Program-made: the position numbers and the translations under genes | Shown here: positions 36,426-47,518 of the stretch, piece after piece | Numbering within the stretch: position 1 is the first letter of the stretch | How the letters are laid out: the number at the start of each line of letters is the position of its first letter | The notes under the pieces: model-generated | Databases searched by the model: none | Seen by the model: only the letters and a program-made list of their open reading frames with translations | What the model was told of the DNA's origin: nothing | DNA from: Rhizopus arrhizus | Lineage: Eukaryota > Mucoromycota > Mucoromycetes > Mucorales > Rhizopodaceae | Direction of reading: 5' to 3' | Assembly: GCA_024220505.1 (NCBI GenBank) | Contig: JAKZZE010000005.1 | Span: 332,501 to 396,500 of the forward strand | Length of the DNA: 64,000 nt

Positions 36426-38025
36426 TTACTGACATAAAAGTGTAGTTATTTTACTTGTTTCTGTCTTGGTTGACTTTTGTTGATTATAATTGTTATTTAT
36501 CCATTCTTTCATTTGCTTTAAAAGCTGACGGTGTCGGTAACGTCGACGGTTTAACAGGTAAATTTCAGGCTCTTTTGAGGGACTTTTCGGTTGTTCGTCA
36601 AGTGAAAGTCCAGACAGATCAGTTTCAACAAGTTTTCTTACTTCATTTGTCTGTTTAAATTCGGTTTCGTCGGATATTGTTTTTTTTTCTACCGTCTTGA
36701 TTTCGGATGGGGCTGGAGTAGCCATGTCTTTATTTTTTTCATCTAAAGCCTTCATAGTTTCAGATAAGGCGTCGCTCTTACTGTTTGCATTGGTAAGATT
36801 TGTTGCTGTTCGAAGCTCTTGATGAAAATCTTGCATAGAGATATCAGGTATGGTCATATAATGCTGACGTTGTCCTATGAGACCAATATGATTATTTTGA
36901 TAGTTGACTAAAGGTGGCCCCGATGAATAAAGTTCATGAGTGCTTTGACTGGGTACAACTATAGGCTGTGAGCGGATATATATGTCATTCTCAGGGTACA
37001 TTTGGGATGGGACGACAGGGCAAGGTACTGAAGAAGGGATCATAAGTGGTTCAGTAATAGGTTGCTGTAAGGGTATTTGCTGAAGACTGCTGTATAAACT
37101 AGTTAACCAGACGTTCATATCTGTCAATTGTTGTTCGTTGCTGATGTTGAAATTGAAGTCTGACTGAGTAATGGTTCCTGCATCAATTAAGGCTTGTACT
37201 TGATCAAGTCTGTTGGCAATGTCTAAATATGGAAATGAGTAACACGATCAGCATTTTGTTTGTTTTTAGATAGCTAACCTGGACTATAAATTGGTCTATT
37301 GTTTGCTTCCATAGGAAAGAAAAGATCATGCAAAACACATTCAGGAGAAGTATAGGTATTATTGTCTATTGCTTGGGGCATAATATTGGTAGTATGAAAA
37401 TTGTTATACATAGTCTTTTTATCTACTTTACTACTGGAAGATGATGTGCCAGTATATAAATAGTTTTCATTTTGCATATCTAAATAATAATTAGGCAAGC
37501 ATATTTAATATTATTTTAACATACCCTCAGAATATATGCTTTGTGGGGGTGAAATAGGATGGGATGCATTTCCTTCTGGTAAAATAGGTGACATATCTTT
37601 ATTCAATCGATTTGGTGGCGTCAAAGGATTGTGATGTTGAGATCGAAGTTGAGAGACATGTTGTTCATTGTGAATCTTTTCATGTTTCTTCAAATCTTGA
37701 GGACGCTTGAATAATTTACTGCAATACTAGACCAAAAAAAAAAGCAATGTTAGTCAGTAGTTTAAAATATTTTGTAATGTGAGTGTACCTGACACTTGTG
37801 AGGCTTTAAAGGAACATGAACTCGAAGGTGGCTTGTGATATGATCTCTCTTGATGACTGTTACATCACACTTTTCCCAATGACAAGTAAGGCATAAGTTT
37901 CCTGTTGATTTTCTACCGACGTGATCATTGGTTAAATGGAAATAAAGTAGTTCTGGATCATCAAAAATAGAGTAACAATTAGCCCATTTACACAAGTGAC
38001 TATCCATAACCATGGGTGATTGCAT
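36426..38025 (-). CDS. PACC: pH-response transcription factor PacC/Rim101
   Basis: C2H2 zinc-finger factor of the alkaline pH signalling pathway. The three fingers are recognisable: [40 protein letters not shown] and [15 protein letters not shown], with the diagnostic [14 protein letters not shown] and [15 protein letters not shown]. Four or so exons follow; the C-terminus (36426-37224) is long, low-complexity and ends [17 protein letters not shown]. The pathway normally activates this protein by C-terminal proteolysis, but no processing site can be named here. The start is tentatively the ATG at 38025; the frame is open upstream without ATG, so an upstream exon joined at about 38034 is possible. 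Confidence 0.9.
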
Positions 38026-40226
38026 ATTCCACCCTTCAAGAAAAGAAAAAAATAATGAAAAAGAAGAAGGTATTTAAAGCAAATAGAAAATATATAAATA
38101 AAATGGAGATGAAAGAACAATTACTGTATGAAATAATTCACCCAAATAAGGAATTTCTTGGCATTACTAAATTTAACTATGACAGAGAGACCTGAGTTGC
38201 ATTTATGATTTTCAATCGTTGAGACCAGATCGCCTAAAAGGGACTTCTTTTTTCAATTTGATTCAATAAGCAAAAGTATCAACCTTCATTTGTTTCATGA
38301 TAAACGCGAAAATATTTGACAGGTTTTGTACTCTATGAAAATCAGCTATGGTCAGTGCGTGATAAAAGAATCGCCCTAGTGGTATGATTCATACATCGTG
38401 TTTTTTTTTTCTTCAGTCGTAAGCTAATATTTAAAGCACTTATGTGTCACTCATTAATAAGAATAATTTATCAAAAGGGGCTCATCATTACTACATGGGC
38501 TCATCATTAATACATGGGCTTTAACACACTATCTGGTCTTGGCTAGATCTATTTAATAACTTTATTATCTCCTCAAGCAATTTTATGCCAAGGTCATAGT
38601 TTGTCATCTACTTATCCTGAGAACTTAAAAAAAAGAGGGAGGCTGAAACTTGCTTATTAAATACAGCACATTCTATAATATGAAAATTAATTTAAAGGTT
38701 GCACGTTGTTCAATTATATGTATTTCTCTATTAAAAGTAAAAAAGAACATTATCGTATTGTTTTCTTTTTTATTTTACTGTTATTATAATGATGCATAGT
38801 AAAATTTATTTCTAAGGCCAGTGATGTTAAACATTCTAGGAATATAATACAGCAACGTGCCTCTGCATGAATACATCGGACCTTGGTTGACTGTGTAGCA
38901 TTCATACGAAAGTTGGGATATTTAAACAAATAAAAACAAAGATTGAATTGTATTCAAAGTGTTTCCATCAAACGCGTTTAAAATGATTATAAAAACAAAT
39001 AAGTTTGGATGAGCTCTACTTGAACAATTTACCTAAAAGCAATTCTTTGAGTAGGAGATTGGTTAATAGCGTTTGCAATCCGATGATCAAACCTGTTGTT
39101 TGTAACAGTGTTTCCAGAAATAGGACAAGTTTTTAATTGCCGTGTTTGCAAATCTTTACTATTCTTTTTAAGTTCTCCGAAATCAACTATCTCATTAAAC
39201 AATGAACGATTAAATGTGCTCTTTTTTAATATGATTCCTTTATAACCTAAATACAAAAAGATATTGTTTACAATTTTTATTGGATGTGATTTCCCTAATA
39301 AATCAATTCGTCATTAAGCATTGAAGAGACTGAGATCAATTAATGGCCAAGATAAATAGAAAAAGTAGTTAATTATTTACCAGACGTGGCTGCTGAGAAG
39401 AAGGACGAATAAAATCTCAGCCATAATAGATGTTAAAGATCATTCTTGCTCTTTATTTTAAAAGGGATCTCAAATATTCTTTTATGCAACAAAAAAAAAA
39501 GCTTCGTTCGATTAAAATAATCAACAGATAAATAGTGGTCAATAAAGAAAGCATTTCTTTTTTATAATACCACAGTAACAGAAACAAAGGATTGTAAATT
39601 TGAAGTGATCTCGATTCGCAGGAACAAAAGCTGACTTTATAAAAAGTGCAGAGACAGAATAAGATCAAGAGAAAAATGTCAGACATATTGCCACATTTTT
39701 CATCTAAAAATACATAAAGTTCAAACAGATTCAACTATTCATATTAAAGGTTTTCACTCTTATTCCAAAATAATTAAGCTGTTTAAGAAAAAAATGGAGG
39801 ATGCAAAATAGTAAAGATTTATGTAAGCTTTTATTTAGAAAATAGAGTAGTGTGTTGTTAAATCAATTCATCAATTGAGTGTCATTATCATGATTATTAG
39901 AGTTAAGCATGGTTGTGATGGGTTATTAGTCGTCTATTTTATAAGAATACTTGGTGAGTGATTGAAAACGAGAATATTGATGACAGTCAATTAATCATGA
40001 GAAATCAGAAGGCCTCACTTTGCATATCAACTCATTAAATTACACAATTAGATTGCAAATTATGTACGCTCAAGTAAACTAACATATCTATAATTATTGT
40101 ACCCTAATCTTGGTTTTCTTACACATAATTAAAACATATCGTATACCAGCTCTTTATTATAATAATAGTGGATATTTTACTTTATTGATAGAGTTGGGAC
40201 GTTAGTTCAAATATACCTTTTATTTT
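38026..40226. other. Gene-poor intergenic region
   Basis: About 2.2 kb, AT-rich, with no supported gene. A short imperfect tandem duplication (GGCTCATCATTAxTACATG, twice) lies at 38479-38519. A reading frame at 39029-39256 on the minus strand has no recognisable content. Part of this region must hold the PacC promoter. Confidence 0.45.
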
Positions 40227-41022
40227 TTGAATCTCATTTCTATACAACAAGAAAAGTTTTTCTCAATGTTCTTGGCAGTTTTCATATTGGCACCATACAA
40301 TATTGAAAAGGTTCGTGTAGTTCTCTTTTCTTCTTTTGGCAACAAACCAAGCAGCAAAATGAACGAATTTAATATTAGCGACATTAGTTGCACTCTTCAT
40401 AAGCAAGTTTCTTATCATGAAAAGATGGCTCATCTTCAGTTTGACTGTAAAGCTTTATTTTTGTTTTGACAATAGAGCATAGTTGATAAACAATCTAATT
40501 GATGTCGTAGTGTAACCCCCAATAGGTTAAAAAAAAAAGACGCGGCTGGTAGTGATCTTCTAGTTAAAAAGATAACAATTGGCTGCAGTCAGACTGAGGT
40601 ATCCGCTATTCATAAAGTGTTTGGTGAAACAATATATTCTCGTGTCGTTGGGATATGAAGAGAGCATAGGAAAGGCACAAAAAATTGGATCACAAAGTTA
40701 TTATCTCTACAATGAAGGATGTAGAGGCTTGTGCTATAACCAGAGCTATTTTTAAATGCTATGATTATGTTGTCAACCTTGGCTCTTTTGAGGCTGAATT
40801 CCAGAAAAAAAAAGTTCTTGTCTTCTTAAGTTATTATTATGAACCAAAGACAAGTTTGGGGTTCATTCATAGAGAAAATATACGTCTTTGTTACCAATAG
40901 CCCTATTGAGTCACATCGTAATCAATTAAGACGGGTATCCTTTTCTGACCCAACTATCAATTACACTGTTACTTGTCAGAATAACCGATTTTCTGGTTAT
41001 TTTACCCAACTCGGTCCTTAAT
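40227..41022 (+). pseudogene. Decayed coding sequence of unknown family
   Basis: The first part, 40227-40469, reads YNIEKVRVVLFSSFGNKPSS and SDISCTLHKQVSYHEKMAHL. After a possible intron come KKITIGCSQTEVSAIHKVFG and, from 40685, MKDVEACAITRAIFKCYDYV and VLVFLSYYYEPKTSLGF. The frame then shifts near 40865 and continues KIYVFVTNSPIESHRNQLRR to a stop at 41019-41021 (ending SGYFTQLGP). Stops near 40658-40660 and the frame change show it is broken. The composition is protein-like throughout, so this is a real relic; I do not recognise the family. It lies next to LINE remains and could be element-borne. Confidence 0.45.
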
Positions 41023-41079
41023 ACATAAAGCCAATTATATATTTTTCAAGGATTCATAACTTAGTATCTCCATAGCCGC

Positions 41080-41949
41080 ATAAAAGTGTGGGATTCAAAG
41101 ACGTTCGAGCCTTGTTTCCGCTTTGTTTCTGGATATTGCTGCCGGCCTGGTACATTTCTCATCTTTTATTATTTGCCTGTGTACAAATCCTATCATCACA
41201 ACAGATTTCTTTTCTACACTCCCCCGTCCTCACCTTCCTTGTGGATTGTGCACTTGAAATGCATGATGGTATAGGCTGTGGACCTTTGACACATGTCAAT
41301 ACTGTCACCTTTGTTCCAAAGCTCTTCCAGTTCCTGCCTTCTCTCTACTGTTAAATGCTGCTTCAAGTTTTTCTATCAAATGACTGTACAACCTCCTGGG
41401 CGTACTATTTGGTTCCGCTTGTTATACCGACGCCAAACAGTTTAGCAGTTTCTTCATCGGTTCTTGCCTGATGGGCCTTCTCCGCTTTGTCTTGTCAGCT
41501 CTGTATTTGAGGCATCTATTGAGCATCTCTTATTCATGTGCGAACCCAAACTTGCAGTGTGTAAAATCATCCTCCTCAGGTTTTTCGATCGCATTGTCTC
41601 TCACTTCATTATCTCAAAGGCCTTTGAGCTCCGTTTTGTTCCTCCACTCGAGCTGTTTCGATACCCTCCTGTGATGTTTGACAACGTTCTTGTCCTTTGG
41701 CACGCTCACTAACAGCAGGTCTATAATTCCTCTTCCTTTTCATTCTTATCTATATCTTCCGATGCCTCCAAATGAATCGCGGCCCTCTGTGTCGAGCTTT
41801 CTCTGTCTCTTATATAGAACTTTCCTCCTTATTTACTATTACAGCTATATAATTCAATAAAAGTATTTCAGCGGCCATTCATTGTGACGCTCCGTGCTTT
41901 TAAATAAAAATTGACTTTAAGCCTTTTATCCGGAAAAAAAAAAAAAAAG
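41080..41949 (+). repeat. Decayed non-LTR retrotransposon 3' end with poly(A) tail
   Basis: Plus-strand translation gives WFRLLYRRQTV, then (after a stop) FLHRFLPDGPSPLCLVSSVF and EASIEHLLFMCEPKLAV. This matches in layout the zinc-binding C-terminal block of the intact LINE at 51-56 kb (SLWYRLFHRKLYSQSLLSRF ... CKFCSANTEDLQHLFVRCP), a zf-RVT-type domain. The element continues to a run of A residues at 41934-41948, read as its tail. The upstream boundary is not clear. Inactive. Confidence 0.65.
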
Positions 41950-42350
41950 ACGTTCCAATTCAGTTGCGTCGTGATTTGAAGTTTAAGTATCAGGTTTTCT
42001 AGTCCTTTTGTGGTGAGAACATATTTTATACTACTTTTATTGTAATGTACTTCTGTTCACCAATAATGCCATTTGACTTACTCTTCGTATAATCATTCTA
42101 ACTGTTACTTTTGGACTATGTAGCACTACTCAACGAAAACATAAAAAGCAATATACAAGGAAAATGACATAATAAAGTCAGAAAGGAGCCATAAAGGCTA
42201 AATGTTACATCATTGTCCAAAGATAGAAATAGATCCGCGTGCACATAAAAAAAGGCATTCCACCTAGTCAATCCTGACAATATTCTTTTATGAAAAGCAT
42301 GAAATAAATTATTTTATTTTTGAAAAAGGATATTACGTGATGGTACTAAT
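41950..42350. other. Intergenic
   Basis: Between the LINE relic's A-rich tail and the stop of the first WrbA-like gene. No gene seen. Confidence 0.4.
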
Positions 42351-43031
42351 TTAAGCAGAGTTCTTGCCCTTGAGATAAGTGGAGACAATCTTACCAAAGT
42401 TTTCACCTTGAGTTTGAGCAATTTCACGTTCCTTTTGAGAGACTTGTCTGCTACCGTCACCATTGGCAACAGTACCAGCACCATAAGCAGAACCACCAAC
42501 AACTTCAGAGTTATCAAACAAGTGAGGGTTGGCAAAACCAAGAGGAACGTAAATCATACCGTGGTGAGCAAAATAAGTGATTGTGGTAAAAGCAGTGGTT
42601 TCTTGACCACCGTGTTGAGAAGCTGTGGAGAAGAAAGTACCAGCGAATTTACCAGCCAAAGCACCAGAAGCCCAAAGACCACCAGTGGCATCCAAGAAGG
42701 ACTTGATCTGAGCGGGCATGGAACCGAAACGAGTGGGAATACCAAACAAGAAACCGTCGGCTTCCTTTAAGTCATCAACAGTGATAACAGGCACATCGGG
42801 CTTGGGGGGAGCGTGCATCTTGGTCAAGATTTCTTCAGAAAGAGTTTCAGGAACTAATTCAATCATTATTAGCCTATTACTCCTTTTATGCACTACAGTT
42901 TTTTTTTTTTTTTTACCTTGGAAGATCTTGGCTTCAGCACCAGAAGCTTCGAGACCCTTTTGGACTTCTTGAGCAAGAGTGTAGACGTGATTATAGAGAG
43001 AGTAGATGATGATGTAAACTTTAGGAGCCAT
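42351..43031 (-). CDS. NAD(P)H:quinone oxidoreductase, WrbA/flavodoxin-like (paralogue 1)
   Basis: FMN-binding flavodoxin-like enzyme that reduces quinones by two electrons and so protects against oxidative stress. 205 residues from exons 43031-42917 and 42853-42351. MAPKVYIIIYSLYNHVYTLA is the phosphate-binding loop; GFLFGIPTRFGSMPAQIKSF, LDATGGLWASGALAGKFAGT and FFSTASQHGGQETTAFTTIT are WrbA signatures; DNSEVVGGSAYGAGTVANGD follows. Ends STYLKGKNSA, without the extended tail of paralogue 2. The intron (42916-42854) contains a T14 tract on the plus strand. Confidence 0.96.
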   Translation of the reverse strand: MAPKVYIIIYSLYNHVYTLAQEVQKGLEASGAEAKIFQGKKKKKTVVHKRSNRLIMIELVPETLSEEILTKMHAPPKPDVPVITVDDLKEADGFLFGIPTRFGSMPAQIKSFLDATGGLWASGALAGKFAGTFFSTASQHGGQETTAFTTITYFAHHGMIYVPLGFANPHLFDNSEVVGGSAYGAGTVANGDGSRQVSQKEREIAQTQGENFGKIVSTYLKGKNSA

Positions 43032-43689
43032 TTGTATATAATTGATAGATGATTATAAAATAAAAATGAAAATAAAGACTTTGTATTTATATTAAAAAAA
43101 CAAACTCAGCCAAGCAGGGTTCTGATTACAAAGAATTACAAATGAAATGTCAAATTTGTGGCTTTTAAAATAAGGATTTCTAAGTAGCTGCCCAACTAGG
43201 TAAATTTCTATTTTAGGTAAAATAGACTGAGTAATTATTTAAAAATCGGCTGTTTTTTACATAATAGATCAAAAACCCAATTTTTTTTTTATTATGAATA
43301 CAATAGCAATTTAATTTATAAGCCATCCGGAAGATATGAATCTATCTTTTGATGATGTCTTTCTGGATATAAAGGTCTAGAAAAAAAATTCCAAGGTTAT
43401 TAAAAGCAAGGCTCAAAGGCCTCTTTCTTATTTCATAGTCTTACTTTTGGTTTACAAGATGTACTAGACATATATCCAATACCCTACATTAAAGAAATTA
43501 AACTTACTATCCAAACAAACTATTTCTATTTTTATTACCATGTCATCTGTTGTATGTCCATACCAAAATTCAAGTCCTATTTTCATTTTATACAAATGTG
43601 AGAAACTATGCTTTTAATAGAAAGAACATTTACTAGTTTTATCATTTGAAGTATGAGTTTTTAATGCAATGATGCCTACAGATTTGTTG
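43032..43689. other. Intergenic
   Basis: Between the WrbA-like start and the taspase homologue stop. AT-rich, no coding sequence; presumed promoter of the WrbA-like gene. Confidence 0.4.
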
Positions 43690-45027
43690 TCATATATGTT
43701 TAACAGCGGTGAATCTAGGTTTTAACGAGATGAGCACAATATCATTCTGTGCCTGAAAATGAATACCCAAAAAGTCCTTTGTTAAAGTGTTGGCTAGTGC
43801 TGATTGGATATCATCTTCATTTTGAAGTCGTGTTGCGCATTTATATGTGAGCATTGTTCTCATAATTTGCTCCCCTGTGCCTGAAATGAACGGTTTAGTT
43901 TTTCTAACTTTTAAAGCAATAAAATGGCTTTACCTGTTGTACTGCAGGCAATACCAGGCACATTGTCTTTCTCATTTTGTGCCCAACAACCACATCCGTA
44001 CATGGCAGCCTTTTTCAATAAAAGCTTAAGTGATCAGGGATATCCTCGCGCACAATGCAATAAACTTCATTTACCTCACCAACTCGACCAGGTGCTTTTA
44101 ATGATATGCCACCACTGCTGACTCCTGATGCCATGTTTCCAAAGCGATCTATACATATAGCACCTACTGTATCGTGACCTAAATCCGGTTGATTATCTTG
44201 CTCTTGGTATTCCATCAGTCTACTTATATGATCTATGTACGTTTTGAATGAACTTTCTAACAATAGGGGGTTAATATCACATTTTTATTATATAACAATT
44301 TTTTACGCTCTATTAATGATTCATCTTCTACAACAGGATAACCTCGAGTCTTTGTCCATTCTTTTGCTCCCTGTCCGACAAGCAGCCTGATTGTGTATGA
44401 CAGGTGAGATCACAACAGAAGTATACTAGCTTTTTTTTTTTCTTTACATAGGAGGTATTCTTCCTAAAGAGAGTAAACCGCTCATACCTTCCTGTACCAT
44501 CTGTTTTGCTGTCATAATTGGATTTTTGACCCCACTTACTGCACCAACAGCTCCAAACGTGCCCGTTTTCCCTTCCATCAACCCCGCGTCACATTCTACT
44601 GTGCCTCTTAGTGTCAGACTAGAGCCATAGCCAGCATTTGTCAGTGGTTCATCCTAAAATGATATATACAACGCATTTAATTTGATTTGTTATTATGCTT
44701 CTGTTCCTCACTTCTAAAATTTGTATAGCTTTTGCAACTGCTTCTATAGCTGAACCGTCTATACGCTTTAAAACTTCCATACCAGCTTTACATGCTCTAA
44801 TTAATAAAGAGAAAGAGCATGTTATTCGTAAAAATCCTCATGTCAATTACTATCAAATGTACATACTTTGCACATATCGCTTTGTATTTTGGCTCTTTTA
44901 TTTTTAAAAGAATACCTTTTTGGTAATTTATTGTTAATTGTCAATACTGTGGAATAAGAAGAGGATACATATCAAATAAAATAATACCTGCTCCAATATG
45001 AACTGCAATGAAAACTGAATCTGACAT
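43690..45027 (-). CDS. Taspase-1-like threonine aspartase (Ntn-hydrolase, asparaginase-2 family)
   Basis: Protease-like member of the L-asparaginase/Ntn-hydrolase family, activated by self-cleavage before the nucleophile Thr. It starts [15 protein letters not shown] (45027, across an intron), followed by [60 protein letters not shown] and [15 protein letters not shown]. The cleavage and nucleophile site reads [17 protein letters not shown], with Thr after Asp as expected; [20 protein letters not shown] and [20 protein letters not shown] follow. Seven or so exons; the stop at 43692-43690 follows FTAVKHI. The distinction from plain isoaspartyl peptidase rests on HDTVGA and GCGCWA, both closer to animal taspase 1. 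Natural substrates in fungi are unknown. Confidence 0.85.
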
Positions 45028-45301
45028 AATTTTTAAGCAAACTAACAAAATGGTCTCGTCAAGAATGAGTACTGAAGAAATTGATGTGACTTTTGAATTA
45101 TGTCTTGTTCAGTATATACGTAGCACAGTTAAAATGGAGAAAGAAAAAGCCGTTTGTTTATAAAGAGCACATAGTTGGTTTTTATTTTAATAAAAAAGTA
45201 AGAAGAGTAATAAATATAATAAGTAGTTAGTACGAAAAAATGATTAAAAAGTGATTTATAATATGCTTTCTAAAGTGATAGCTAGAACTGCCTGCATTGA
45301 T
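45028..45301. other. Gap between taspase homologue and WrbA-like paralogue 2
   Basis: A 274-base gap, presumably the taspase promoter and the 3' flank of the upstream gene. Nothing more is seen. Confidence 0.35.
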
Positions 45302-46248
45302 TTACATACAGAAGCATTTGGATTCCTTCTTATCCTCTTTCTTGGCCTTTAATGAGCTTGTCTTTTTCTCTGTTTGAGGGGATTTTTGGCTTACAGGTGC
45401 ATCAGCACTGTTGTCGACATCTTTTGCAGTGGGAGCAGCAGGACTGGCTTCCTTTGTTTCTACACTGTCAACGATTTCAAGACCACGGTGATATGCAACA
45501 AGGAGCTTGGCAAAGTTTTCACCTTGCGTCTTGGCGATATCCAACTCTTTATCGGTAGGTAAACGTGAGCCATCACCGTTTGCTACAAAGAAGCTTAAGT
45601 TCAAAAGTTTCATGTTATTTTCTTTTTGTCTTACCAACTGTTCCTGCACCATAAGCTGAGCCACCAACAACTTCAGAGTTATCAAACAAGTGAGCGTTAG
45701 CAAAACCTAAAGGAACATAGTTGAGGCCATGATGAGCAAAGTAAGTCAATAAGGTATAGGCAGTAGTTTCTTGACCACCATGTTGAGAAGCTGTGGAGAA
45801 GAAGGTGCCTACAAACTTTCCAGACAAGGCACCAGAGGCCCAAAGTCCGCCAGTGGCATCCAAGAAGGACTTCATTTGAGCGGGCAATGTACCAAAACGA
45901 GTTGGGATACCTAAAAAAGAACATGTCAATAAAAAGTTTTATCAATGCCAATCAGGTTCTCTTTACCAAACAAGAAGGCATCAGCCTTTGTAAGATCATC
46001 AACAGTAATTACTGGGATATCAGGCTTTGGTGGAGCATGCATCTTTTCTAAAATATCATCACTTAAAGTCTCGGGTACCTATTATTATTTTATATAAACG
46101 CGATTGATCTTCCCCTTTTTTATAAGATATATTTTACTTGAAACAATTTAGCAGTAACGCCTTGAGCTTCTAAACCTTTTTGAACATTTTGAGCAAGTGT
46201 ATAGACGTGATGATAGAGTGAATAAATGATAATGTAAACAGTAGGCAT
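45302..46248 (-). CDS. WrbA/flavodoxin-like quinone reductase with C-terminal CaaX-like box (paralogue 2)
   Basis: Same fold as paralogue 1: MPTVYIIIYSLYHHVYTLAQ, FLFGIPTRFGTLPAQMKSF, LDATGGLWASGALSGKFVGT, FFSTASQHGGQETTAYTLLT and DNSEVVGGSAYGAGTVANGD. Three introns lie near 46078-46140, 45912-45965 and 45583-45635. Beyond the catalytic domain there is a roughly 50-residue low-complexity tail (Ala/Pro/Ser, then KKTSSLKAKKEDKKESK) that ends KCFCM. A basic stretch followed by Cys-a-a-Met is the pattern of farnesylated proteins, and the second Cys could be palmitoylated; some yeast relatives (Ycp4/Pst2 group) are lipid-linked. Membrane attachment is therefore inferred. Tandem duplicate of paralogue 1. 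Confidence 0.94.
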
Positions 46249-46279
46249 TTTGATAATAAGAAGACAAAGAAAGTATTCG

Positions 46280-46314
<35 letters not shown>

Positions 46315-47518
46315 AGCTTTTTAAATACCGTATTAGAAATCAAACAAAATTTTATTGGCCTAAGAGCTTTACTTTTGTAAATTATTACAAGCTATGATTA
46401 TCAAGATCAAAATATATAAAAAGAGTGTCAATTAATAAGAGACCCTTATTATCAAATCAATTACGTAATAAAAACCTCTCTTTTTTTTAATATCTCAAAG
46501 TAAGGCAAAATGCTTATTTTTCTGTTTTATTCATGAGTCAGCGATTACAAATTCATTAAAACTCCGATTTATTGATGCCTTGATTACCCAATTTGTAGTT
46601 TTTTTTTTTTTTTTTTTTTTTTTAGATTGGATCTGACCACATTTCAGCCCAATCAAATTACAAGTTTATGAATAATAATAGTTTATAGTTGATAGCAATA
46701 AACTAGATCAGGATCCTATTTAATTTTATAAAGAGATATATGATTTAAAAAAATATTAAATGAATAAAGAGTAAGATTGAATTAATATATTAGATATATC
46801 ATTAGATATTTTATATACATTCATTCATGTTTTAAATTAGGAAAATTTGTATTCTTTTTATTGTTTAATAATAATAATGTGGGCTATTGTATTGTATTTA
46901 TCGAATGTTGTATAATAGAAACAGCTACATTTTATTATAAAAATGATATCATTTGAATATCCTAACTCTAAAAATAATATATTACAAGCAATGATGGATA
47001 ATAAAAGAGTCAAATAGTCATTCAAGGCTTAAATTTTATTTTTTATTTTTTATAAAATCCCACAAGATTTTCAATATAAATAAAGGTGGGATTATATTTC
47101 TTGGTTTCCACGTGTAGGAATAAATTTCAGGGACAAGAGACAATCTTCAAGAAAATCATCATATGTTTAAACGCTTATTGTACACTTTTTTTAAAAAAAA
47201 ACTATCATCAATTGGTTCTGACTATAACAAATAATTGTATGATTGATCAAGCACAGTATTGGAAGAGGCATGATGCATATTATAATGTTCATCATGTATA
47301 CATGCATGCACTTTAGCGTCAATGGAACTGTAAATGCTTGTACAAAAAAAGTAAAGTTGGTTGTTTCACAAAGCATAAAAAAGATTTAAAATGATTTTTT
47401 ACTCTTTTCTACTTTTTTTTTTTTTTTTTTTGCTAGTATTTTTTATTTTTATTTCTAAAAAAAACAAGGCTTTCTATCGCACTTAACAAAAAAGAAAGAA
47501 AGTCCCCTATTAAAATAG
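46249..47518. other. Intergenic, AT-rich
   Basis: About 1.3 kb without a gene. It contains an A tract of about 32 bases (46280-46311), a T tract at 46600-46624 and several more poly(T) runs, including 47413-47431, just before the next start. It includes the promoters of the divergent flanking genes. Confidence 0.45.
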
